From positions 1 through 18,031 of the forward strand of contig CBFGWV010000070.1 in assembly GCA_965652545.1 (NCBI GenBank): a stretch of 18,031 nt of DNA, given 5' to 3'. Below the pieces are notes generated by a model that ran no database searches, had not been told where the DNA came from, and was given only the letters and a program-made list of their open reading frames with translations. Source of the DNA: CBFGWV01 sp965652545. Its GTDB lineage: Bacteria > Pseudomonadota > Gammaproteobacteria > Competibacterales > Competibacteraceae. Positions within the stretch are counted from its first letter, which is position 1; every line of letters begins with the position of its first letter. Position numbers and translations under genes: made by a program. Of the stretch, positions 1 to 6,600 are shown piece after piece.

Positions 1-773
1 ATCCGCTCCAGTGTGCCGTCGTCTCGGGCAGCGACGACGGCCTCATCGAACTGCGCGAAGATCGCGCTGGCGGACGGATGGCTGCGGCGGATGCCTAGGC
101 GAAACTCGGATGCCGACAGGAACACACTTTCGTCCAGCGCATCGCGCAGGCCCAGGCCGCGGGCGTGGTATTTCCAGGTGAAGCTGGGCACGACGGTCAG
201 GTCGCTATCGCCCGCGGCGATGGCCCTGAGCATGTGCTCCACATCGGGCACCACGTTGACATCCAGCCCCTTGAACAAAGTGTCGATGCGCGAGTCGCCT
301 TTGTAGGTGGTGACGGAAAACGCATTGAGTTCAGCCGGCGCCGTGATCGCGCGTATGGCCTCGGCGCGCGGGTTGTTCTTGGCGAAGACGACCATGACCT
401 CCGGGCTCACCAGCACCTGGGTGCTGAAGTCGGCGTACGTCAGGCGCAAGTCGGATTTGAGCGTACAGAACGCATCGGCGTTGCCGTCCTTGACCGCCTG
501 CTGTGCCTGCGGCCAGGGCGCCGCCGAGGTGGTGAGCGCGATACCGCAGCGGCGGCCGAGGATCTCATCCAACGCATCGACCAGGATGCCGGTAAGGCTG
601 CCGTCCTCACGCTGGAAGCTGAAGGGCGCGAAGTCGTCGAAGTAGCTGATGTGCAGCGACGGGACCGCGGCACTGCCGCGCCGGGCGAAACCGATCGACA
701 CTGCCGCCGCGGCGGCCAGCCCCAGCACAGCGCGCCGGGACATCGGCGGTAGTCGGGTCGTCTTCGTTGTCAT
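1..773 (-). CDS. Transporter-type solute-binding protein (SBP family 3 like), 3' end cut by the window
   Basis: Likely a periplasmic binding protein of the PBPb/SBP_bac_3 fold for a small polar ligand such as an amino acid. The visible 257 residues start with a signal peptide holding a Ser-Arg-Arg-Ala-Val-Leu twin-arginine-like motif and an Ala-rich core. The mature part begins near the HISYFDDFAPFSF motif. PWPQAQQAVKDGNADAF and VVFAKNNPRAEAIR follow, and both recur in the two paralogues at 11390-12202 and 12215-13036. The window ends at the DGTLER motif, about eight residues before the C-terminus judging from the paralogues. I chose the ATG at 773 because a GGGGG run lies six bases upstream; an internal ATG at 743 is possible. 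It lies 82 bases behind the acetyltransferase gene on the same strand and may be co-transcribed with it. No permease or ATPase is adjacent in the window. Family assignment is firm, ligand unknown. Confidence 0.85.
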   Translation of the reverse strand, partial: MTTKTTRLPPMSRRAVLGLAAAAAVSIGFARRGSAAVPSLHISYFDDFAPFSFQREDGSLTGILVDALDEILGRRCGIALTTSAAPWPQAQQAVKDGNADAFCTLKSDLRLTYADFSTQVLVSPEVMVVFAKNNPRAEAIRAITAPAELNAFSVTTYKGDSRIDTLFKGLDVNVVPDVEHMLRAIAAGDSDLTVVPSFTWKYHARGLGLRDALDESVFLSASEFRLGIRRSHPSASAIFAQFDEAVVAARDDGTLER

Positions 774-835
774 TGTGCCCCCAAACGGTCGGCTGATCGG
801 CGATCACCGTGGCCTCATGTGAGCACATCCGACCA

Positions 836-850
836 GCGGCGGAAAGCCGC
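836..850 (-). terminator. Small hairpin just after the acetyltransferase stop codon
   Basis: GCGGC and GCCGC form a 5-bp stem with a 5-base loop, six bases beyond the stop codon. No T-run follows on the minus strand, so it is not a convincing intrinsic terminator. It could be a 3'-end stabiliser or chance in GC-rich DNA. Confidence 0.2.
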
Positions 851-855
851 GGCAA

Positions 856-1662
856 TCAGTCGCGTCGGGGTGTGTAGTTCTCGCGCAGGTAGGTTTCGTG
901 AAACCCGGCCTTGAGCATGTTGCGGTAAGAGTGCTGCGGATCACCGGGCACATCCTCGCCGGTGCAGGTGAAGATCGCCCGGCAGCCCAGTTCCAGCGCA
1001 TGCTGCAGGCGGCGCGTCATCAGCGCCGCCTGGCTACCACGGCGGCGAAATTGCGGTGCGGTGGCACCGAAGTCCAGCCAGGCCAGATCATCGCGCACGA
1101 ATACCGCACCAGTGCCGGCCGGTGTATCGCCCTCGAAGCTCATGAACGCGTGCCAATCGGGTCGGCCGGGAATCTCCGCCAGCCAAGGCTCGGCCACCGC
1201 ACCCAGATCGAAGGCATCGCAAACGATACGGGCAAAGGCCTCGCCGTGCTCACGGCCGACAGGGACGATACGCAGGTCGGTCGTCGCCGGGCGCACCGGC
1301 TGTGGTCCGCGTTCGAACTTCTGCCAGCCGCGTGTTTTCACCAGGCCGGCCGCCTGTAGCATCGCACGCAGATCGCTCGGCGCGGCATCGGGATGAACAT
1401 GGATGAAATACTCCGCCACCTGCGCATCGGCGTACGCCGCCACCAGTTCGCGTACGGCCGCGGCCCCGGCCGGCTCTGCCAGGCCCAGGCCAATCGCACG
1501 ATTGATGACGATGGCAGACGGCGGCAGTGCGGAGGCGAGGGACACGAACGCGGACCCGATGCGCAGGCTGCGTACGCCCAGGGCTTGCGCGAGCGGTGCC
1601 GGTATTGCCGCGTGAAGATCCTCCAGTGCGGCGCGTTCGATGTGTTCGGAGGCGGGTGTCAT
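856..1662 (-). CDS. GNAT-family N-acetyltransferase, two-lobed
   Basis: Predicted cytoplasmic acetyl-CoA-dependent N-acetyltransferase of 268 residues, substrate unknown. The C-terminal half (about residues 128-268) is a standard GNAT domain. It has strand segments TGAVFVRDDLAWLDFGATAP, then QFRRRGSQAAL (204-214) as the acetyl-CoA pyrophosphate-binding loop, then a late-helix segment (SYRNMLKAGFHETY) typical of the fold's end. The N-terminal half also ends in a GNAT-like pattern (LRAMLQAAGLVKTRGWQKFERG), so it may be a degenerate second GNAT lobe, as in other double-GNAT proteins. The start at 1662 is supported by GGAG at 1670-1673 with a 7-base spacer. A strong terminator sits 25 bases upstream of the start, so expression probably depends on read-through. 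The solute-binding protein gene follows downstream. Fold is well supported; the double-domain reading is inference. Confidence 0.85.
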   Translation of the reverse strand: MTPASEHIERAALEDLHAAIPAPLAQALGVRSLRIGSAFVSLASALPPSAIVINRAIGLGLAEPAGAAAVRELVAAYADAQVAEYFIHVHPDAAPSDLRAMLQAAGLVKTRGWQKFERGPQPVRPATTDLRIVPVGREHGEAFARIVCDAFDLGAVAEPWLAEIPGRPDWHAFMSFEGDTPAGTGAVFVRDDLAWLDFGATAPQFRRRGSQAALMTRRLQHALELGCRAIFTCTGEDVPGDPQHSYRNMLKAGFHETYLRENYTPRRD

Positions 1663-1684
1663 CGGGGGGCTCCGGGTCTGCGGA

Positions 1685-1747
1685 TCAAAAAAAACCGTGC
1701 CGGCCCCGTCTCCAGGACCGGGGCCGACGCGGCGCTTGCGAGGTCAT
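1685..1747 (-). CDS. Possible 20-codon Arg-rich leader peptide
   Basis: An ATG at 1747 opens a 20-codon frame that runs through the terminator stem and stops with TGA at the end of its T-run. Seven of the twenty residues are Arg. Arg and Pro codons are expected in any GC-rich stem, and no good Shine-Dalgarno sequence lies at the right distance (AGGAAGG is about 15 bases away). It may be an attenuator leader peptide or chance. Confidence 0.15.
   Translation of the reverse strand: MTSQAPRRPRSWRRGRHGFF
1687..1732 (-). terminator. Strong intrinsic terminator in the acetyltransferase leader (attenuator candidate)
   Basis: On the minus strand, 1732-1719 and 1708-1695 pair over 14 positions with one C/A mismatch and one G/U pair. 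The core is CGGCCCCG with CGGGGCCG, the loop is 10 bases, and eight T residues follow at once (the A-run 1687-1694 on the plus strand). It ends 24 bases before the acetyltransferase start. No minus-strand gene lies upstream to be terminated, because the next gene, pnuC, is on the plus strand. It therefore either attenuates the acetyltransferase or ends a small RNA. Confidence 0.75.
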
Positions 1748-1780
1748 GGCCCAGGGGGGGCGCCTTCCTAAACAAGCGCC
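1731..1780 (-). promoter_or_regulatory. Upstream stem that touches the terminator base
   Basis: GGCGCTTG (minus strand 1780-1773) and CAAGCGCC (1738-1731) are a perfect 8-bp inverted repeat enclosing 34 bases. Its 3' arm includes the two bases that start the terminator stem, so the two helices overlap slightly. This is what a leader with a switchable fold could look like. I could not match it to any riboswitch class I know by consensus. Confidence 0.4.
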
Positions 1781-1817
1781 ACTACTGTAACGATGCCAGG
1801 TGGCCATTTGAATGACT

Positions 1818-1848
1818 GATCCGCCGGCAGGCATGGCCGATCCGCCGG
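1818..1848. repeat. Pair of 10-bp direct repeats between divergent genes
   Basis: GATCCGCCGG occurs at 1818-1827 and again at 1839-1848, a 21-bp period or two turns of the helix. It lies between the acetyltransferase leader and the pnuC start. Two same-face sites in a divergent intergenic region suggest an operator, but chance is possible in GC-rich DNA. Confidence 0.35.
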
Positions 1849-1903
1849 GTGCGTGGCACTAGGGCGTGAACTACTATCCGCATCGCGTGCACGCGCACGA
1901 TTC

Positions 1904-1909
1904 GATAAT
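1904..1909 (+). promoter_or_regulatory. Possible -10 element of pnuC
   Basis: GATAAT matches five of six bases of the sigma-70 -10 consensus and lies 20 bases before the pnuC ATG. No recognisable -35 box lies 16-18 bases upstream, so it would need an activator or be a weak promoter. Confidence 0.3.
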
Positions 1910-1928
1910 CACAACAAGGTGTGGGCTC

Positions 1929-2507
1929 ATGGGATGGATCGAGGGCTTGGCCACCGTCTTCGGGCTGGCCTGCGTGGTGTTGTACGTGCGGCGCAATATC
2001 TGGGCCTGGCCCACGGGCTTGGTCCAGGTCCTGCTGTATTGCTACATCTTCTACGAGGTGAAGCTGTACTCGGACTTGTTGCTGCACTTGATCTACGTCG
2101 TGCTTCAACTCTACGGCTGGTACTACTGGCTGCGCGGCGGCACGGCGGCGGGCGAGCGGCCGGTGACCACGCTGTCGGCAAATGCGCTGGCCTGGTGGGC
2201 TATGGTCGGTCTGGTCGGTACCGCCGCCCTGGGCTACACCATGAGCACCTACACCGATGCCGCCCTGCCCTATCCCGATGCCTTCACCACGGCCATGTCG
2301 CTGGTCGCACAGTGGCTGCTGGCGCGCAAAGTGTTGCAGACCTGGGTGTTCTGGATCGCCGTAGACGTGGTGGCCATCGGCGTGTACCTGAGCAAGTCGT
2401 TGTACTTCACCACCGGTTTGTACACCGTCTTTCTGGGGCTGGCCGTAGTCGGCTTCCTGACTTGGCGACGGCACGCACCGGACGCTGCGCATCCGGCCTA
2501 CGCATGA
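1929..2507 (+). CDS. pnuC: PnuC-family nicotinamide riboside (vitamin B3) transporter
   Basis: Inner-membrane facilitator of 192 residues that takes up nicotinamide riboside, which is then trapped by phosphorylation. The protein is almost wholly hydrophobic helices. It carries the family pattern WPTGLVQVLLYCYIFYEVKL near residues 28-47, followed by QLYGWYYW, and ends in short basic residues. I start it at 1929 rather than at the in-frame ATG at 1866: the product then begins MGWIEGLAT as PnuC proteins do, and AAGGTG lies just upstream. The longer form would add 21 hydrophilic residues. Its stop overlaps the next start in an ATGA, so it is translationally coupled to the NadR-like enzyme. This pairing supports nicotinamide riboside over thiamine or riboflavin as substrate. 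Confidence 0.92.
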   Translation: MGWIEGLATVFGLACVVLYVRRNIWAWPTGLVQVLLYCYIFYEVKLYSDLLLHLIYVVLQLYGWYYWLRGGTAAGERPVTTLSANALAWWAMVGLVGTAALGYTMSTYTDAALPYPDAFTTAMSLVAQWLLARKVLQTWVFWIAVDVVAIGVYLSKSLYFTTGLYTVFLGLAVVGFLTWRRHAPDAAHPAYA

Positions 2508-3496
2508 GCGGCAGTTGCGGCCTCGTGCTGGGCAAATTCGCACCGCTGCACCACGGCCACCAATTGTTGATCGACACCGCGCTGGCGGAGACCGACGCGG
2601 TGGTGGCAATGATCTACGACTGCCCCGACACCACCGCCGTGCCGCTGTCGGTGCGGGCGCGCTGGCTGCGCGAGCTCTACCCGCAAATCACCGTATTGGA
2701 ATGCTGGGACGGGCCGACCGAAGTCGGCGACACACCGGCGCTGCACCGGTTGCACGAGACCTACATCCTGCACCGGCTGGCGGGGCGGCGGGTGACGCAT
2801 TTCTACTCCAGCGAGTTCTACGGCGAACACGTCAGCCGCGCATTGGGCGCCGTGGACCGGCGCATCGACCCGGCACGCCGCCAAGTGCCCGTTTCGGGCA
2901 CGGCCATCCGTACCGATGCCTTCACCCACCGGGCATACATCCATCCGCGCGTGTACCGCGACCTGATCATCAACGTGGCCTTCATCGGCGCCCCGTCCAC
3001 CGGCAAGACCACCCTCGCCGCCGCCCTGGCGGCTGCCCACGAGACCGTGTGGATGCCCGAGTACGGCCGCGAGTACTGGGAACGGCACCAGCAGGACCGC
3101 CGCCTGTCACCGCTACAACTGGTGGAGATCGCCGAGGGGCATCTGCAACGCGAGGAGGCGTTGCTGGGCGAGGCGCGGCGGGTGCTGTTCACCGATACCA
3201 ACGCGCTGACCACTTATGTCTTCGCCCTGGACTACCACGGCCATGCGCATCCGCGGCTGGCGGCCATCGCGCAGGCCGTGCAATCGCGTTATGACGTACT
3301 GTTCCTGTGCGAGGACGATATCCCCTTCGACGACACCTGGGACCGCTCCGGCCCCGGGCAGCGGGCGGTGTTCCAGAAGCGTATCCGCGCCGATCTCGCC
3401 GAGCGAAAGCTGCCGTTCGTCCCGCTGCGCGGCACCCTGGCGCAACGCATGGCACAGGTGGACACGGTGCTTGCCGGAATGGACAAGTTCACGTGA
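2504..3496 (+). CDS. nadR: NadR-like NMN adenylyltransferase / ribosylnicotinamide kinase
   Basis: Bifunctional cytoplasmic salvage enzyme of 330 residues. The C-terminal kinase phosphorylates nicotinamide riboside to NMN, and the N-terminal domain adenylylates NMN to NAD. The nucleotidyltransferase signature GKFAPLHHGH lies at residues 10-19, with VSGTAIR at 130-136 as the second ATP-contact motif. The kinase Walker A motif GAPSTGKTT lies at 162-170, and a conserved Asp-Thr-Asn (TDTNALTT) follows the Walker B-like strand. E. coli NadR carries an extra N-terminal helix-turn-helix repressor domain. Here the catalytic motif begins at residue 10, so the protein should not bind DNA. It overlaps pnuC by four bases. 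Confidence 0.92.
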   Translation: MSGSCGLVLGKFAPLHHGHQLLIDTALAETDAVVAMIYDCPDTTAVPLSVRARWLRELYPQITVLECWDGPTEVGDTPALHRLHETYILHRLAGRRVTHFYSSEFYGEHVSRALGAVDRRIDPARRQVPVSGTAIRTDAFTHRAYIHPRVYRDLIINVAFIGAPSTGKTTLAAALAAAHETVWMPEYGREYWERHQQDRRLSPLQLVEIAEGHLQREEALLGEARRVLFTDTNALTTYVFALDYHGHAHPRLAAIAQAVQSRYDVLFLCEDDIPFDDTWDRSGPGQRAVFQKRIRADLAERKLPFVPLRGTLAQRMAQVDTVLAGMDKFT

Positions 3497-3517
3497 CGCA
3501 GATCACACCGGTTTCGC

Positions 3518-3527
3518 GCATTAATGC
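3518..3527. promoter_or_regulatory. Perfect 10-bp palindrome upstream of the 1210-residue gene
   Basis: GCATTAATGC is a perfect palindrome, AT-centred in otherwise GC-rich DNA, 75 bases before the start codon at 3602. It could be half-sites for a dimeric regulator. A TATGCT at 3558-3563 resembles a -10 box but has no matching -35. The ribosome site GAGAGGGGA (3588-3596) lies five bases before the ATG at 3602. Confidence 0.3.
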
Positions 3528-3601
3528 CACCTCCGCATGAGGACCGCGCACGGAACCTATGCTTTTCGCCGGGGACGGGAATCCATCGAGAGGGGATAAC
3601 A

Positions 3602-6600
3602 ATGGCGATGACGAGCCAAGCCAGCGATTTGAGCAGTGTCAGCCCGCAACGCAGTCTGCTGGTTTCAGACACTGATCCACCCAAGGCCGAAAGCACGTTG
3701 TATGTGCGTCGCTACGCCACCGCGGGAGCCAACGGGGGCGAAGACCACACTGTCGTGGGCGTGACGCTCGTGCTCAAACCCGACCACCCCCAGGGCTTGT
3801 GGGAGTCGTTTCACGTCGACCGCGACAAGCAGAAGCTCGATCCGTCCGACCCGAAAATGGCGCTGCGCAGCCTGACGCTGATCTGCGACACGCTGGAGAT
3901 CCACCGGCTGTTGTCGCTGCCCGAGGCCGACGTCACGATTCATGCCCGACGCTTGGTGTTCGGCACGGCCACCGCCGGCATCGACACCACGCCGCTGGAC
4001 TGGGCGGTCGCTCGGGCCCGCGACGCCAGCGGTGATTCCGCCGGTGCCAAGGGCACCGATGGCCGCCACGCCGGTGCATTGCGTATTTTCGTAGCCGATA
4101 TCACACCCGATGGAGAAAACCGCACCCGGCTGCGCGCCCTGGGCGGCCGGGGGCAGGACGGCGGTCGCGGGCTGCGCGGCACGAACGGCAACAGCCTCAG
4201 CAGCCGCAGCAGCATGGAGTTCAAACTCAACGACTCGGGCCTTTCGACCAGCAAGGGGAAGGTCAACTTCGACAAACCGGCCGTTTACGTCGAATACACC
4301 TGGAAGTGGGGCCTCGTCGACGTCAGCAGCGGCAAGTGGGGGCAGAACGCGTGGCCAGGCAACGGCACCGACGCCCTGGCCCCAGGCACTCCGGGCAAGG
4401 GTGGCAATGGCGGCGGCCTGACCACCAACCGACCCGCCCTGGCCGGGCGGATCGAACAAACCGCCGGCGCACCGGGCACGCTGGCTGCCGAACGCTACCC
4501 CGGCGGTACCGCCGGCACGCCGACCAGCTGCGCAAAGTACAAAGTCACGCTGTGGCACAACGTTTTCGGCACCAACAACGCCAGCACCGAAACCAAGGAA
4601 AACGGCAACCACACCAGCAAGGCGGGCAAGGATGCCACCGGCAGCCACGCCATCCGTGGCAACGACGGCAAGAACGACACCGGTGCGGTGGAGAATGCCT
4701 GGCTGCATCCGCTGGGTGTGCAGGCCACCTTGGGCTACGCCCGCGACCTGTTCATCGCCGGTGACGGACTCGGTGCCGCTGCCCTGTTGGGCAGCTATCA
4801 GAGCGCGCTCACCCTGCCGATGCCGCCAGGGCCGGAGTGGCGCGGTTCGGCGGCACGCTGGACCGCGGCGCAGGGGGAGATCGCCTCCATGCTCCAACGC
4901 GCTTGGGGCAACCTCGATTACTTCGGCAACTCCGGCGGCTTCGCGCCTTTGTTGTCGCTGGCCGGCACTATCAAGCTGTACCAGGACGAAACAGAGCGCG
5001 CCCTGCGTACCCTACTGGTCACCGGCTGGATCACCGGCCGCGAACGTGACACCAAGGCCTCGGCGCGTGCGCTCGGCGAGTCCCTGGACCTGCTCAACCA
5101 GGACACCCAGCAGACCGCCGGCCAGGTGACTCGTGCCCAGGACGAGGTGGCCAGCGTCACCCAGCAGATCAACACGCTGGAGCAGGAGCTGGCCAGCATC
5201 GGCAACCAGCTCGGCGAGTTGCGTACCAAGCTGCTGGCCCGTGCCGAGAACGATTTGCGCACCAAGGCGCAGATCAAGTTCGCGATCAAGATGGCCGCGG
5301 CCATCACCCAGGTCATCCCCGTCGGGCAGCCGGTGTTGGGCACCTTGGGCAACCTCGCCAGCGTGGCGGCGGATTTCGTCGACGGTGACGAGTCCAAGAC
5401 GCCCGACACCCTCTCCAAGATGGGCGATGTGCTGACCAAGGCGCGCGAGGCGGAGAAAAAAGCCCGCGAAGCGGCCAAGAAGGCGGCCAAATCCAAGGAC
5501 GACAAGCCCGCCGGGGACGGCAAGGAGGCGAATACCCGCGCCGCAGCCTGGAACAAAGCCGGCGATGGCCTCGGTAAAGCCGTGACCCAGGTGGCTCAGG
5601 GCATCAAGGCCTTGCAGGTGCCGCAGTCGGAGGTCGAGGCCGAACTCCAGCGGTTGGAGGCCGAAAGCCCCGAGTGGAGCACGCTCACCGACAGCATCCG
5701 CGAGCTCAACGAGAAGAAGACCCGCTTTGCCAATGCGTTGATGAAATCCCTGCAAGCGGTCGCCGAAGGGTTCGGTCGCATCGCCGCCAATGCGGATTCG
5801 GCCGTCTCGGTTACGCAGGCACGCACGCGGGACCAAGGCAGGCTCGATCCGGAGGCCACCGAATCGCTGCACGAGATGGCGCAGCGCTCCAGGCTGACGC
5901 TGACCTATTACCTATACCTGATGGTCAAGGCCTACGAGAGCACGGTGCTCAAGCCCCTGCCGGTGAACTGGAAGCTGGATGACATCACCGAGAAACTCAA
6001 CGAACTGATCAAACCCGACGAAGGGTTCGATGCCAAGGGGCTGAACGCGCAGGTCGAGGCCTTGCAGGTGATTTTCGACCAGAACCTCGACAAGGTCCGG
6101 CGCAAGCTGCTGGAGGACTTCGATTTCAACGAACGCAGCCAGACGTTGCGTCTGGGGCTCAGTCGCAGTCAGACGCCGGAGCTGCTGGATCGGCTCGATC
6201 ACAGTGGCCGCATCGTCATCGACCCGCTGGTGTACGGTCTGGTTCTGTCCGACAGCCAGCTGGCGCGTCTGGGCAACGTAACGCTCTCCGCCCTGGAGTT
6301 CGACCCCGACGGCCCACCGCTACCCGAGACGCACAACGCCATCGTCAGCGTGCAACCGGCCGCCAGCGGCACCATGCGACGCGACGCGGGCCTGTACCTG
6401 GTGCACAGCCAGGCCCCGCCGCGCTGGAGCTGGACCTATCTCGGCCCCGGCAAGATCAGCCCAAGCACGCCCAGCCAGGGTGCGGAAGACCTGCTGCGCT
6501 TCGTGCTGGGCAAGGACGCCGAGAAGATCCAGCGCAAACTGGCCATACCGCCGATGTGGTCGGAACTGGCCATCGGCGTGGTGTTCTCCCCCGCCCTGCC

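Noticed and set aside
817..828. ATGTGAGCACAT inverted repeat, similar to half a CRP site
   Set aside because: The TGTGA half has no matching TCACA at the required six-base spacing; five-base arms are common by chance.
1660..1800. Assigning the acetyltransferase leader to a known riboswitch (guanidine, preQ1, SAM, TPP)
   Set aside because: I could not find the conserved core of any of these classes; only the terminator and an upstream stem are supported.
1782..2609. Minus-strand open frame of 275 codons opposite pnuC
   Set aside because: The plus-strand product is a clear PnuC. The minus product is His/Gln/Arg-rich low-complexity sequence without motifs.
3524..3601. Earlier in-frame ATG for the 1210-residue protein
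   Set aside because: No Shine-Dalgarno sequence fits 3524, whereas GAGAGGGGA precedes 3602; the extra 26 residues read like translated leader.
3665..4897. Long minus-strand open frame (410 codons) opposite the 1210-residue gene
   Set aside because: It lacks any motif, is rich in Gly/Ala/Val as expected of an antisense frame in GC-rich DNA, and the plus frame has a good ribosome site and one continuous reading frame.
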